Positions 11,449 through 23,149 of a stretch of 64,000 nt of DNA are shown here, piece after piece; positions within the stretch are counted from its first letter, which is position 1, and each line of letters begins with the position of its first letter. The position numbers were made by a program, and so were the translations under genes. Location of the stretch: assembly GCF_019393635.1 (NCBI RefSeq), contig NC_057862.1:97332659-97396658 (forward strand). Reading direction: 5' to 3'. This DNA is from Dromiciops gliroides. Lineage: Eukaryota > Chordata > Mammalia > Microbiotheria > Microbiotheriidae. The notes under the pieces were generated by a model. It was given only the letters and a program-made list of their open reading frames with translations, was not told the origin of the DNA and made no database searches.

Positions 11449-11993
11449 GATTTTGTGGTGGCTAAGAATTGGAAATCAAAGAATTGCCCATCAATTGGGG
11501 AATGAGTAAATAAACAACAGTATATGATTGTGATGGAATACTATTGTGCTATAAGAGACTACAAACACAATGATTTCAAAAAGGCCTGGAAAGACTTGTT
11601 TGAACTGATGTATAGTGAAGTGAGCAGAACCAGGAGAATGGTATGCAGTGACAGCAGTACTGTTTGATGAAGATCTGTGAATGATGTAACTTTTCTCAGC
11701 ATTCTAATGATCCAAGACAATCCCAAAGGACTAATGATGAAGCATACTATCCACCTCCAAAGAAAGAACTTATATTGAACACAGACTGAAGCATGCTATT
11801 TTTCACTTTCATTTTTTTCTTTTATTCATGTTTTCTTATACAAAATTACTAATATGGTAATGTTTTACATAACTGCATATGTATAACCTATATTTGATTG
11901 CTTACTGCCTCAGGGAGGGGGAAAGGGAAGAGGGAAGGAGGGATCAAATTTGGAACTCAAAACTTTAAATAAAAATGTCGATTATTATTTTAA
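11449..11993 (+). mobile_element. Second L1 3' end in the same L2
   Basis: ORF2 tail (TTGTGGTGGCTAAGAATTGG) to 3' UTR (GTATAACCTATATTTGATTG). Target duplication AAATAGTCTG(G/A)GT at 11436-11448 and 11994-12006. Confidence 0.9.
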
Positions 11994-12239
11994 AAATAGT
12001 CTGAGTTAGGTATGATGCAGGTCTGAAATGAGGTGATAGTAATATTGGTGAAAAAATAAGGAAGCTGAGGGAAAAATAGAGAAGGGAGAATGAACAAGAG
12101 TTGGCAAGTGAATGGATACAGTAAGTGAAGTAATGGAAGAGATCAAAATGACAGAGATTTTTTGACTTGGCTGACTAATGGATACTGCTGCCATTTGAAA
12201 TGGGAAGGAAGATAGGAGAAAGGACAGGTTTTTAGGGGG

Positions 12240-12860
12240 GGAAGAAATTACAATAATTGAAATTTACATAGCATTTTAAGGAATATATCTAATCCAATCT
12301 TTTTAATTTTCAGAGGGAAAAATCAATGCCCATAGAAGTAAAGCCTCTTGCCAGCAATGTAAGGAAAGCAATATAAAAGTTATTAGAATACATCAATTTG
12401 GTGCTCAAGTTTTAATCGAGAAGACTTATGGTGAGGCATTCCTTCCTGGCAGATATGTAGTAGATTATACCTGTGAAATAGGAGATCAAAGCATGACCAG
12501 ATGAGTTGGTTTTTTCCTTGGTAACTTTTTGTTTTTTTGTTCAAAGCAGGGTTCTACTGGTGGCAGGAAGGTAAATCATTTGAAAAGTTGTTTTTTTTTG
12601 TTTTTTGTTTTTTACAAAAGTTAAGTGACTTGAAGAAGGTCATATTGGTCTTAAGTAACAGACACGTGGGAGTCAAAACTAAGTAATTCTTTTTACTATA
12701 AATCTGGTTCTCTTTCTACTACACCATGACTATCTCTCTGAATCTACTTCCTTATTTGTAAACAATGGAAGAAATAATGCTTGTACTGCTATCTCACGGG
12801 GTTCTTGTAAAGAACTCACTTTGTAAATTGTAAAAATGTATATAAAATTGAGTTTTTATT
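12240..12860. repeat. MIR-like and old SINE pieces
   Basis: Plus MIR-like 12250-12480; minus SINE remnant 12600-12725 (AAGTTAAGTGACTTGAAGAA); SINE tail 12735-12850 (TATTTGTAAACAATGGAAGA). Confidence 0.45.
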
Positions 12861-13412
12861 TTCTTTCTCTGATAATTCTCTTCTCCTGATCTATGTGTTC
12901 CATCCTTTAACCTATCTCCCTTCCTTCTTTAGGATAATTCTTTTTTCTTCATCTTTTCATTATTCTCTTTGATGCTTTTTAAAAAACCTGTTTTCTCCAT
13001 TCCGGTTCATGTAGATCTTTTCTTGAAGATTCCTTTGACTCCCTTGGTAAATCCTTGGGAGAGGTTGACAAACACTTAAACAAAGGGGAAAATAGTAAAA
13101 ACCAATCCCTATAGGTTATCATGGTCCATGAAGCTTTCCACAGTACAACATCGCCTCTCCTTGGCCAACACAATTCCTGAGCCATGCTTTCTGTTTCGGC
13201 AGAGCTGGGATAATATTGTACTCATTGCAATTTCATAAAACATCGCAGATCAATTTCTGGCATTTCAAACAAGTGAGTGACCTCCTCCAATGGGAAAGCT
13301 ATATTTGGCAAGTTTGAGGCAAATAAACATGGCTCTTATTGACAAAAACAACTCCCATTTTACAGAAATTGTGTCTTCATTCCAGAAGATTTAGATAAGC
13401 TAACAGTACTAT
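12860..13412. other. Unassigned intergenic sequence
   Basis: No recognisable feature; pyrimidine-rich at the left. Confidence 0.45.
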
Positions 13413-13426
13413 TAGAAGAAAGGAAA

Positions 13427-13581
13427 AGGGGCAGCTAAGTGGCACAGTAGATAAAGCACCAGCCCTGGATTCAGGAGTACCTGAGTTCAAATCTGGCCTC
13501 GGACACTTGACATTTACTAGCTGTGTGACCCTGGGCAAGTCACTTAACCCCCATTGCCCTGCCAAAAACAAAAAAAAAGAA
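13427..13581 (+). repeat. Young SINE, 'ATT' subfamily
   Basis: Complete copy. Target duplication AGAAAGGAAAA (13416-13426, 13582-13592). Confidence 0.94.
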
Positions 13582-13592
13582 AGAAAGGAAAA

Positions 13593-14900
13593 ATCTCTTT
13601 GTGTGTGGAAAACTTTCTTTTTACTTCCTTTGATAACTGCAACAGTTTGCTCATCTGTAAAAATATTTAATAATCAATTGGATCAATGATTTGCACATAG
13701 TAGGTGCTTAATGAGTGTTTATTGGCTGACTGACCTCATCACTTCAGGAGTTCCCTTTAATAATGTAGATAGTGACCAATCAGCACCTATCCATGCCCAT
13801 CCTATGCCGCTCTTGTCCATGTCCTCCCATCAGTTCATTAAAGGGTTGAACCCAATGTCCTAACAGCCTTCCTCAATCTTTTTTTTTTCCTGACACAGTA
13901 GTGGTATCTGTAGGACACTTAAGCTGTCACCCCTCACTCTTGCTATTTGATTACCTCCTCTTTTCTTCCTTGATGATATCATTTGTTCCTGTTTGGAAAT
14001 TTCTGATTGATTTGATGTTGCAGCCTGCTCATACTCTCCATGTGCCTCTCCATTGCCCTCAGAGGGACATTCATTTGTAATTTTTCAGAGACAGTTGTAT
14101 ATTCCATGCCTGATTGCCATTTTTCAGCATTAGTGCAAGATTAGTATTGATAAGATGGGTCTTTGCTTTCATGGGAGGTTTGGGGTCAGTAACAGAGCTT
14201 TACAATTTCTGGGAAACAGTCCAACCTGCTTTATTCTATTAAACTCAGGCCTTACCTTTTGTCCACCTCATTTTTTGTCTCAATACTAATGAACTGGCTC
14301 TATGAGTTGATCATCCAAAAGCATGTAGAAATCTGGAAGAATAGACATTGTTCATCTACTTGGTCTTTACTATGTAGATGGATAGTTCAAAATCCTCTAT
14401 TTACAGATGCCTTCCAGGAGGCTCCACAAAGTTCCAGGGTTTTTTTGATTCATTTGGTACAATGTTAAATGGAGGACCTCCTCATCCACAGGGAATCCTT
14501 CAATTCAGGATCTCCCCTGTATGTCCTCCATCACACTGGTGAACACCTTTTGTGAGCATGTATTTCCCTTTTTAGTGTTTTGCCTAATGTCCATTACTGG
14601 AGTTGTTGAAAAGGGTTATTTCTGTTGTTATATTTTCTGTGGAAGCTCAAGTAATTTAATGTATCGATTGAAGACACCTCATAAAATCTGTAAAGTGTCT
14701 GTAAGTAAGAGTCTGTCTTATTTATTGAGCCAAATGTTTGTATGCAAGCAATCAACAATAAGCAGAATGGATTCTTATATCCTCTACATCATTCAGTAGT
14801 TAATTGGGGAATATGAAATCTATATAGTCTATTGTTGAATGTCACTTGTAAAAGCCTGCTTGTTCCCCTTCTAATGCCCTCATTCAACTATTGACCATAT
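13593..14900. other. Mostly unassigned; L2 tail at 13680-13735
   Basis: GCACATAGTAGGTGCTTAATGAGTGTTTATTGGCTGACTG is an L2 3' end. The rest (13740-14900) shows no exon or repeat I can name; short open frames there lack any family likeness. Confidence 0.4.
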
Positions 14901-14904
14901 TATC

Positions 14905-15045
14905 ATTAAGATGAGGATTAATGGCACTTACCTCCTCTCATTTGTTGTAAGGATCAAATGAAAATGCATGTAAAGCACTCTGTATGCCTTAAAACATAAT
15001 AAAAATGGCTATTTATTACTATTATTACTTCAAGAAACATCCTAC
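14905..15045 (+). repeat. Old SINE 3' half
   Basis: TTGTAAGGATCAAATGAAAATGCATGTAAAGCACTCTGTATGCCTTAAAAC..TATTACTATTATTAC is the tail of the older tRNA/MIR-type SINE. Confidence 0.6.
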
Positions 15046-15284
15046 CTATCTATTGCCTTGAAACTTGGTTTTTGGTTGACTGACATCCTCAGAGAAACAA
15101 CCAATCATATTGTCAGAATAACTAAATAAGCTGGTTGGCAAAAGACAAACAACAACAAGAAAAAACTGATTCTCTGTCCTTTCAGAGAATCACAGCTAGA
15201 CAGAAACCTTATAGCAGTGTTTCCTAAACTGTGTTCTATGGAGCTTGGTGTCATGAGTTAAGAACCAGAGGCTATAGGAGAACA

Positions 15285-15665
15285 TTTTAACAATAGTCAG
15301 GAAGACTTAAATTCAAATCCAGTCTCAAATACTTCCTGAATGAACTTGGACAAGTCATTGAACTCTTTTGTCTCAGTTTTTTCAACTGTAAAATAGGGAC
15401 AATAATAGTACCTACCTCCCAAAATTGTTGTAAGAATTAAAGAATATCTGTAAAATGCTAAGTTAGGGGGCAGCTAGGTGGCTCAGTGGATGGAGCGCCG
15501 GCCCTGGATTCAGGAGTACCTGAGTTCAAATCCAGCCTCAGACACTTAACACTTACTAGCTGTGTGACCCTGGGCAAGTCACTTAACCCCAATTGCCTCA
15601 CTAAAAAAAAAAATGCTAAGTTAGCACAATGCCTGGCACATAGTAAGTGCATAATAAATGCTTAT
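15285..15665 (+). repeat. Old full-length SINE split by a young one
   Basis: Core 15300-15452 (AAATTCAAATCCAGTCTCAA, GTAAAATAGGGACAATAATA) continues at 15625-15665 as GCACAATGCCTGGCACATAGTAAGTGCATAATAAATGCTT. Confidence 0.7.
15467..15610 (+). repeat. Young SINE, 'AGT'-type tail, nested in an old SINE
   Basis: Perfect 14-bp target duplication AAATGCTAAGTTAG (15453-15466, 15611-15624). Confidence 0.96.
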
Positions 15666-15967
15666 TCCCCATTCCTTCCCTACTAGCAATATCTTCCCTT
15701 CTAAAATATGAAATATAAAAATGAATGATAAATACATATATTTAATTCTTTTTTCTATGAAAACAGTCACAATTTTAAAAAATCAATTCCCAAATTTTCC
15801 TATATTCCCGATATGTCAGGGGTAAAGCCCTTTCTAGCTTTAAATTGTATGATCCCTATGTCACCTTGATGAGCATCTATTGTTCTTATCAATATATCTC
15901 CAGTCCCAACTGTTCAGATCCAAACTAATTTGACCCCTACAATCTAGTCCATCCCCTTGCTCTTTTT

Positions 15968-16086
15968 TTTGGGGGGGGGTGAGGCAATTGGGATTATGTG
16001 ACTTGCCCACGGTCACACAGCTAGTAAGTGTTAAGTGTCTGAGGCCGGATTTGAACTCAGGTAATTCCTGATTCTGGGATGGTGCT
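15968..16086 (-). repeat. 5'-truncated young SINE
   Basis: Reverse copy lacking its head. Perfect target duplication CCCTTGCTCTTTTT (15954-15967, 16087-16100). Confidence 0.93.
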
Positions 16087-16099
16087 CCCTTGCTCTTTT

Positions 16100-16945
16100 T
16101 ATATTGTTTTGACCCAATAGACACTTTCTAACAAATAGATATAAAGCACAGATCTTACAAATTCATTCCATCCCAACAACATAATCTCATGATTTCAATT
16201 TATGGGACTTTTGAAATAGACCAATTATTAATAGAAAAGTATACTCTTTTGAACATTCTGTGCTAAAGGAGGAGGACTGGCCAGTCCACTGGCTTCTGAT
16301 AGTGTAGCTCAATTTCCCAAGGAGCAAACTTAATAGTTCTTGCACATTAAAACTTTACTGCAGCATTCAAATCCAACCTACTCATTTGTTATCCTCAACT
16401 CTCATCTCCTGAATTACCCAACCACCACTGAATATCAGTCAGTGGCCTTGGCTACCCCATTGTTTGCAAACCATTACCATCTTGGGCAATGTAAGGCTGC
16501 TGTATGAATTCAAATACTCCTTTCCACATTTCACTCCATTTTGGGCCCCAGGACTAAATATTTAGCACTGGAATTTTCTTAAAGAGCTCAGTCTGTATTT
16601 AGACATCTTTGTGAGTCTAAGAGGCATCTTTTTGAAATGACCAACATGGGAAACTAGTGATGGCCTATTGTGGAGAAGTAATTTAGGCAAATGTTTTCCA
16701 TTTCAAGAACAGATATAACCTTTGGATGAAACATTTAAAAATCATCTCAGTTATTCACATTAGATTATAGAATCCACAAGCTAAAAGATGCTTCATAAAT
16801 CATCTCTTCCAATCCCTTAATTTTACAGGGGGTTACAAAACAAATTAATTACAGAGTCGGGTTTCTGAGAACAAATTCTGATGGAAGGCTTGGGAGAGAG
16901 AATGGAAACATTCAAAATTAAGGGAGTCAGTGGTCAGTCATAGGT
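16100..16945. other. Mostly unassigned intergenic sequence
   Basis: A MIR-like scrap at about 16765-16835 (AATTTTACAGGGGGTTACAA); nothing else recognised. Confidence 0.4.
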
Positions 16946-16949
16946 TAGG

Positions 16950-18460
16950 TCTTCATCTCCTCTTGCCAGAATTGTCCTAATAACCTCCTAATTAGTCTCT
17001 TTCTTTCCATTCTCTCCCCTTTTTAATCCATCATCTACACGGCAAGCAAAATAATCTTCCTAAAGCACAGGTCTGACCTCTGCTGAATTATTCCTTGTTT
17101 AAGAATCTTCTGTTGATCCCTATTGTCTCTAGGATATTTTGCACTATTTGCCTTCATGCCCTCACTGTTCTAGACAAATTGGCTTTCTTGTTGTTCGAGA
17201 ACCATAATTCTGTCTGCTAGCTCTGTCTTTTTACAGGCTGTCCCCTATACTTGCAATGTATTTCCTACTAACCTTCATCTCTTGGAAGTGTATGATATGA
17301 TTATGGATTTGAGTCAGATTAAACTCTGAGGATGGGGTCTGGAAGGTACCCAGCCCTGCCCCAGTATAGTTAGTTTAGAAGTTTATTGCTTGTCAAATTC
17401 TCACTGTCTCCTTTAAGTTTTATTGCCAATTAACAGTATTTTTACTTCTGCTCAGTCTCCCCACTTGTCAGCTACATATTAGTTTTGTCTGCAATCCATC
17501 ATGTGTCAGAACCCCAGTCAGTGGGTCAGGGAGTTAGCCCACCAATTCAATACTCAGGACTCAAGAAGAAAGGACAGGGCTTGGCACAGGATGCAGCAAT
17601 TAAGTTGAGACCAGATGTTAAGTGACATGTCTCTTTTTCTCAGAGCAGAATCCCCTTGGCCCTGGGGTCCCAACAATGGATTATTCTTTTCTTCCCAAGA
17701 TAGCCAAAGATAAATTTTAACCCTGTCATCCTTCTAGAATTAACACGACTACAGAACAATGCTGAAGCACCTGAGTGACTCTTCCTGTTATTCAGGTTGA
17801 ATATCTTTAGAGACAGGGGTCGGGAGAGGGGAGTCAGTGGGAACTGTGAGATCTGAAACATCTGACTGTCACTCCCCGTTTCCTCTTCCTTTGGTTTGAC
17901 CTTGTTCCCCCTCCCCTTTTCCCCCTTGTTCCTGGAACACATATGCATGTCTCCATACATTGATCATGAGCTGAACACGCACCCTGGGTGAGACAGGATT
18001 GGATGTTAGATTGTGAGCTCAACCTAGTGTGTGTGGGGACTTCCCCTATAAAAGGTCAAGGCATGTATTAGCTAGTGCGGCTCAGGCATTGAGCTTGCCC
18101 ATTCCTATGGGAATGTAATAAATCTGTCTCTGCTTGACTTGGTGGTCTCCTCGAGTTATTTGGGTAAACTGAGGCAGTTTGCTCCATACAGAAGGGAGCT
18201 TACTTCAAGGTTCATCTCTGATACTGACTCCTACAGGTAGCCTTTCCTCATCATTCACTTACTTGTTAATGATTCCTCTCTCTCTTCAAATTAGTTTGTT
18301 CTTACTTAGCTATGTATGTTAAAATTTACAATAGAACGCAAACTCCTTGAAGATAGGAACTATTTGTCATTTTCCCCTCTGGTCTTTTTATCCTCAACAC
18401 TTAGAATAATCTCTTGCACAAAACAGACCTCAGATTTGTCACTCAATACATGTTTACTGA
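16950..18460 (+). mobile_element. L2 copy, split by an LTR
   Basis: Left part 16950-17288 (AATAACCTCCTAATTAGTCT, AATCTTCCTAAAGCACAGGTCTGACC, CCCTATTGTCTCTAGGAT) and right part 18195-18460 (CTACAGGTAGCCTTTCCTCA, AAACTCCTTGAAGATAGGAACT, AATACATGTTTACTGAGTTGAA) are consecutive parts of one L2 3' region. Confidence 0.75.
17289..18190 (+). mobile_element. Solo LTR of an endogenous retrovirus, ERV1-like
   Basis: A 902-bp unit beginning TGT and ending ACA, flanked by GAAG on both sides (17285-17288, 18191-18194); a 4-bp duplication is usual for class I (gammaretrovirus-like) elements. A TATA-like CTATAAAAGG at about 18046 and AATAAA at 18117-18122 lie in the usual U3/R positions. No internal viral sequence adjoins it, so it is a recombined solo LTR and a fossil. 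It is younger than the L2 it split. Confidence 0.75.
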
Positions 18461-18689
18461 GTTGAACTGATAGGAAGGGGGTACTTACCAGCACAGAATG
18501 AAATGGCTTGAAGAACAGGGAAGATGAAAATATTTGGAAGTTGCCAAAGAAAGAACCTGACCTTTAGACGACCGTTTCCTAAGCTTCTTAGGTCATTAGT
18601 ATTTGATGAACAGCATCCTGATCTAGGTCTGAGTTTCCAAATTGAATCTGATAGTTAATAATAGTCTGAAACTTCCCAGGCTAGACTAA

Positions 18690-18850
18690 AATCAGATCAG
18701 CATTGGCTTGCTGGATTTGGAGACAGAAGAGCTGGATTTGATTCCTGGTTTTTCTACTTACTACCCAGCTAGTCTTGGGCAAATTCCTTTAAAACTCTGG
18801 GCCTCAGTTTCCTCTCCCTTAAAATGAGGAGTTTGGAACGATCCCAAATA
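18690..18850 (+). repeat. Old tRNA-SINE
   Basis: TTGGCTTGCTGGATTTGGAG, TCTTGGGCAAATTCCTTTAA and GGGCCTCAGTTTCCTCTCCC. Confidence 0.65.
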
Positions 18851-18859
18851 CATACACAC

Positions 18860-19555
18860 ACACACCCATGCCTTTAAGCTAATCATATCTTTGTTACCCA
18901 AATTAGACCAGAAGCAAGAATTTCAGCTCTAACGGGTTAATACTAATATGAGTCATTACAAAGAACTAACTAGGACTAAAAGCATAATGGCCTCATCAGA
19001 CAGCATAGCAATAATATGTTGCATAATGAGGACAAAGTACATTTAATGATGTGCTTTAACATTGTATGGCCCATGAAATACTCAGCCTAGAATTATCAGT
19101 ATCAAATTAATTACACTTCTCAAGTAGCCTTTTTTCCTATTGTAATGAAAATGATAACAATTGAACAAGGCTTCACAAGATTCATATCAATTCACCTCCT
19201 GCTCAGAACTCAATGAATATGAATTCAATGGCACCACACAGCTCTGCATTGAACAGGCTCCCACCAGTGGAGAATTCTGTGAAAACACCTTCATTTCTAT
19301 GCTTCATCCTACTAGATGATACCCAAGGAGTACTATTCTCAATCTATATTTATAGTTTTATTAGTCATCGTTTTAAAATTAACTTTCTAATGAGCTTTCT
19401 GGTAACATTTGCTCTTACCAACAGCATTTCTGGGGAGATGCATGGTTAAAACTATCTTGGATTGGGGTCTTGCAAAGAAAGTTTTCTTCCATGTAGCTTA
19501 AACAAAAGTCACCTCTTTTATGCATGTGTTCTATTTTGTATTATTTATTTGCAAT
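18860..19555. other. Unassigned intergenic sequence
   Basis: A short CA run at 18851-18865; otherwise nothing recognised. Confidence 0.4.
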
Positions 19556-19559
19556 TGTG

Positions 19560-19935
19560 TTTAGTTTAGCATCTTAATTTTAATCTCTATGAGGGCAGAG
19601 TTTGTGTTATATTGGAACTTTATATCCCCCTATATTCTACTCACTATGCTTGGTGAAGAGAGACAGTGCATCTGTAGTTAGTAGATTAAGAGCAGGTCTT
19701 AGAGTCAGTTCTTAAGTCTTAGAGCAGTCCTGAGTTCAATTCTTATGTTGGACAAATACTGACTGCGTGACCATGGGCAAGTCTCTTAATATCACAGGGC
19801 CCCAGGCAACTCTCAGAATATAAATTGCAGCAGTTTCTGGTCTATTTGGGTAGAAGGTGTTTCTTTATTAAGAGTTCCCCATATCAATGAAAACGTATGT
19901 CCAGTTCTTCCCTGCCTCTTATTCTCACCCAAATC
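19560..19935 (+). repeat. L2 tail followed by an old long-bodied SINE
   Basis: L2-like CTCTATGAGGGCAGAGTTTG at about 19590; SINE 19655-19930 with CGTGACCATGGGCAAGTCTC and the body CCAGGCAACTCTCAGAATAT..ATCAATGAAAACGTATGTCCAG. Confidence 0.55.
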
Positions 19936-20074
19936 CCAAATCCCAAATCTCTTTCAGTGGCTGCCAAAATGCTCACCAAAAAGTAGGTGTTTAATTTTTT
20001 TTTTAAAGTTCATTTATTTAACCTAAAAATATGGAAATACCAGGGAGATAACTCACTTGTGGTGCTAGAAAGCA

Positions 20075-20260
20075 ACTGTGGTACATTGTCCTAGTTAGAG
20101 GATGGGATTTGGCATCAAGAGGACCTGATTTCAAAATCTGGCTCTTTTAATGAATCAATATGACTTTAGGAGACTCACAAACTCTTTGGGGCTCAGTTTC
20201 CTCATCTAAAAAATGAGAGGAAGAGTAGAAGATCTGTAAAACCTTTTATAATTCTAACCT
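20075..20260 (+). repeat. Old tRNA-SINE
   Basis: GGATTTGGCATCAAGAGGAC, TTTGGGGCTCAGTTTCCTCA, AAAAAATGAGAGG. Confidence 0.6.
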
Positions 20261-20480
20261 GGGCAGCTAGGTGGCACACTGGACCTGGAGTTCAAATCCA
20301 AGCTCAGACACTTATCAGCTACGTGACCTTAGCATCTGTTTGCCTTGGTTTACCTATCTATAAAATGGAGGTAGGGATAACAATACCAACTATCAGTCAG
20401 GGTTGTTTTGAGGGTAAAATCTGATAAGATTTTAAAGCGCTTTGAAAACCTTAAAGAGCTATATAAGTATTATTATTGAG
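20260..20480 (+). repeat. SINE with young-type head and long MIR-like tail
   Basis: Starts GGGCAGCTAGGTGGCACAC like the young SINE but continues past the usual end with TTGCCTTGGTTTACCTATCT, GGGTTGTTTTGAGGGTAAAA, TTTAAAGCGCTTTGAAAACC and a (TAT)n end. Probably an older, longer relative of the young family. Confidence 0.65.
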
Positions 20481-20504
20481 ATAACTCTAGGATCATCAGA
20501 GAGG

Positions 20505-20745
20505 TAGGGTAGCATACTATTAGGAACATTGGCTTGAAGTCAGACAACCAAGACCTGGCTCAGCCACATTCAGTTCAAGAAATATTTATCAAGTATCTTC
20601 TGCATGCAGGGCCTTGTGCTGGGATCAAAATAACAAAAATGAAACCGTTCAGGCCCTCAAGAGACTTATGTTGTATCTCATAGGGTGGTTGGGAGAAGTA
20701 CTCTGTAACTTGCAAAGCACCATATAAATGTAGCCATAAGCTGTA
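20505..20745 (-). repeat. L2 3' end remnant
   Basis: AAGAAATATTTATCAAGTAT..GGGCCTTGTGCTGGGATCAAAATAACAAAAATG..CAGGCCCTCAAGAGACTTATG is the reverse complement of an L2 tail. Confidence 0.6.
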
Positions 20746-20969
20746 TAGGGGTCCTATATATTTGTAATTTTCAACCTGGAGGTCTCCTTTGAATTTTCGT
20801 TTCATTGCAGACAGGTATGAATACTGCTTTAAGTAAAAAAAAAAAATTCCCTGAACCAACCATTTCATGGTCATTCCTACTTTTTAAAAGCCTTATGGAG
20901 AGGAAATCATGGGAATATAGAACAAAAGGCAATTTAGGATTTAAACATATACATAAATCCCAAAGTCAC

Positions 20970-21115
20970 AGCAACAAGATATGAGCACTAGAAGGGAACT
21001 CAGAGGCCAGCTAGTCCAGCCTCCACCTGGAAAAGAATCTCTTCTACCCAAATCATCATCCAGTCTTTGCTTGAAGGTTTCTAACCTCTACATGCTCTGA
21101 CTCCTTACACAATTG
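20970..21115. repeat. CR1/L3-like 3' fragment
   Basis: CTAGTCCAGCCTCCACCTGG and CATCCAGTCTTTGCTTGAAGG recall CR1/L3 3' ends. Confidence 0.4.
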
Positions 21116-22020
21116 GTAAGAACAAAAGGGTGAAGACAAGTACAAAAGTATCTTTTTTTCAACATGGAAGAATAATGTTTATGGAGCTGGCTAATTTGTT
21201 TCCTTCTGCAAATGGTTCTCTAGGGAAAGTAAATCAATTAAAATGCTGCATGCTACTATACTTGTGAAATGGAATGGGGAATACATTTTTCATATAATTA
21301 CATAAATGAATCTCCATTCCAAGGCTTTAAAAATATGACTTTATCAAGACTACACTGAATTTGTGAGTCATCACATCCTTTTACATTACAGTTAAATTGA
21401 TTTTGTTATTCCTAGCCCATAAATTAAAGGTCCTCGGCAATACTAGGCTTGCTTTGTCCTGTCACAGGGATGTTGTGAGGGAGAAAAATCATAATTTGGG
21501 AGAAGACACACAGTATTCCTGCTCCCTTTTAGGAATCATATTTGCCTTTTAGGTTCACACTTCCATTTTAATTTCATTTTCATTGGTACATTTTGTTTTT
21601 CTATTATCTTCAGTTCTCAATCTATCCTTGCTTCCTCCCCTATTGAGAAAGCCATATTTTGTTACAAAGGAAAAGCAGTTCAGCAAAGCTAACTCATCAA
21701 ATGAATCAGAAAATACGCAATTTTGTATATCTATAGTCCCCTCTGTAAAGAAGAATGTACTTTTCTTTCCTACACATGAAGTGATTTTATTCAATGAAAT
21801 AAATCAAGCTGGGAGCAAAGGCAGGGCCAGAATCCTGACTTCTAATTTGGAGTTCTTGACATAACACTATGGTGCTTTAAGAACAGATTATGGAGGTTTG
21901 CATCTTGATGATTTTAATGAAACTTGAACATTCTTATTAGTGCCCTTTGATTATCCTTAGAAACCATGATTATAATTTATTAATAAGCGACTAAAGATAG
22001 TTGCCATAAGATCATGCCAT
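21115..22020. other. Unassigned intergenic sequence
   Basis: Overlapping short open frames on both strands (about 21555-21864) have no recognisable family; no repeats named. Confidence 0.4.
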
Positions 22021-22620
22021 GGTTGCATGATGGAAAGAGGATAACTTCTACATTTGGAATCCGGAAGACCTGGGTTAATCAGGAAAACCTGGGTTCAAGT
22101 TCTGTCTTTGACTGTGACCTTTTAGTGACCACTCAGTTCTCTCTATATAAGACTTCAAGTATTTATTAAGCACATACTATGTGCCAGTCACTATGCTAAG
22201 GGCCAGGAATCCAAATAGAATGAAAAGGAAAGACAGTCCCTGCCCTCAAAGAGTTTACATTCTTTCTAATGGAGGTGGTCAACACAATTTATGCAAACTG
22301 AAAAGGGGCAGGGTTGGGGGAGAGACAATAGCAAGGTTGAAAAGTCTGGAGTGTTAGGAACTGATCTAGGTTAGAAGAAAACACAACTGCCTTGGCTGAT
22401 TCAACAAATGGGAATTGAGGGAAAGAATTCATTAGAGGCTAAAGGCATAGGAGCATCTCTAGTATTAGGAGGCACCTGAGGCAGAGCTCAATCAGGTTTA
22501 AAAGACTACAAAATTTACAAATTTCCTAGATCAGTTGGGGGGTATTTCCATAATAGGAATTCCTCACATGAATGAAACTGCAGACCCAGACCAACATTTT
22601 TAAAAAGCAACATTAACATG
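22020..22620. repeat. Old SINE head, reversed L2 end, and SINE body
   Basis: 22030-22140 SINE head; 22145-22300 minus L2 (TATTTATTAAGCACATACTATGTGCCAGTCACTATGCTAAG); 22440-22595 SINE body ending ATGAATGAAACTGCAGACCC. Confidence 0.55.
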
Positions 22621-22624
22621 AAAC

Positions 22625-22808
22625 CATTGAAGAGGCATGCTGCTGTTATTGTTCATCCTTCATTCATGAAGGTGATGTCATGATTTGTAGTGAACTGGAC
22701 TTAAGTGAGGGAGGGCATGCAAAGTCACTAACCTCACTCTCTCCTCCAGAGCCATCTGGGTCCAGGGGCAAGATATACAACAGGACAACTGGAAATGGCC
22801 CAGGATAT
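22625..22808 (+). repeat. Marsupial dispersed repeat, class not recalled
   Basis: GAAGGTGATGTCATGATTTG, TCACTCTCTCCTCCAGAGCCATCTGGGTCC and GACAACTGGAAATGGCCCAGGAT belong to a moderately repeated sequence I have seen in marsupial DNA but cannot name. Confidence 0.4.
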
Positions 22809-22926
22809 TTAAGACAATTGGGGTTATGGGATTTGCCCGGGGTCACACAGCTAGTGTCAAGTGTCTGACCAGATTTAAACTCAGGTCCTGGGCCAGTGCT
22901 CTATCTACGGTGCCACCTAGTTGCCC
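22809..22926 (-). repeat. Young-type SINE, slightly truncated
   Basis: Reverse copy with TTGCCCGGGGTCACACAGCT and head CCACCTAGTTGCCCC. Confidence 0.88.
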
Positions 22927-23149
22927 CATGAAGACTTTATAAGATCTGTTCTCAGCCGGACCCAACTTAGACTAATACAGTAATTGAGGGATCATGAAAA
23001 TACAATGAAAACAACTTTACTTAAAATAAGAATAAAAAACCCAGCATTCAGAGAGTGCTATCCCCCTCTGCCTCTTGTTTAACCACAACAACCACCTTGC
23101 TAAGGCAGAAAGGTGTTCCTGCAGGGCAGTATGAATTGAGCTAAACCTC

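Larger units (their letters stand above)
9690..12235 (-). mobile_element. L2 copy, split by two L1 insertions
   Basis: Visible parts 9690-10165, 11280-11435 and 12007-12235 follow one another as a single reversed L2 ORF2-to-3'-end: TTGAGCTGGGCCTTGG.., then GGAGAATGGATTGAAAAGGG, GTTAGGAGGCTATTAAAATA and GTCTGAAATGAGGTGATAGT. The order and orientation fit the reverse complement of the L2 in 39540-40985. Confidence 0.65.
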
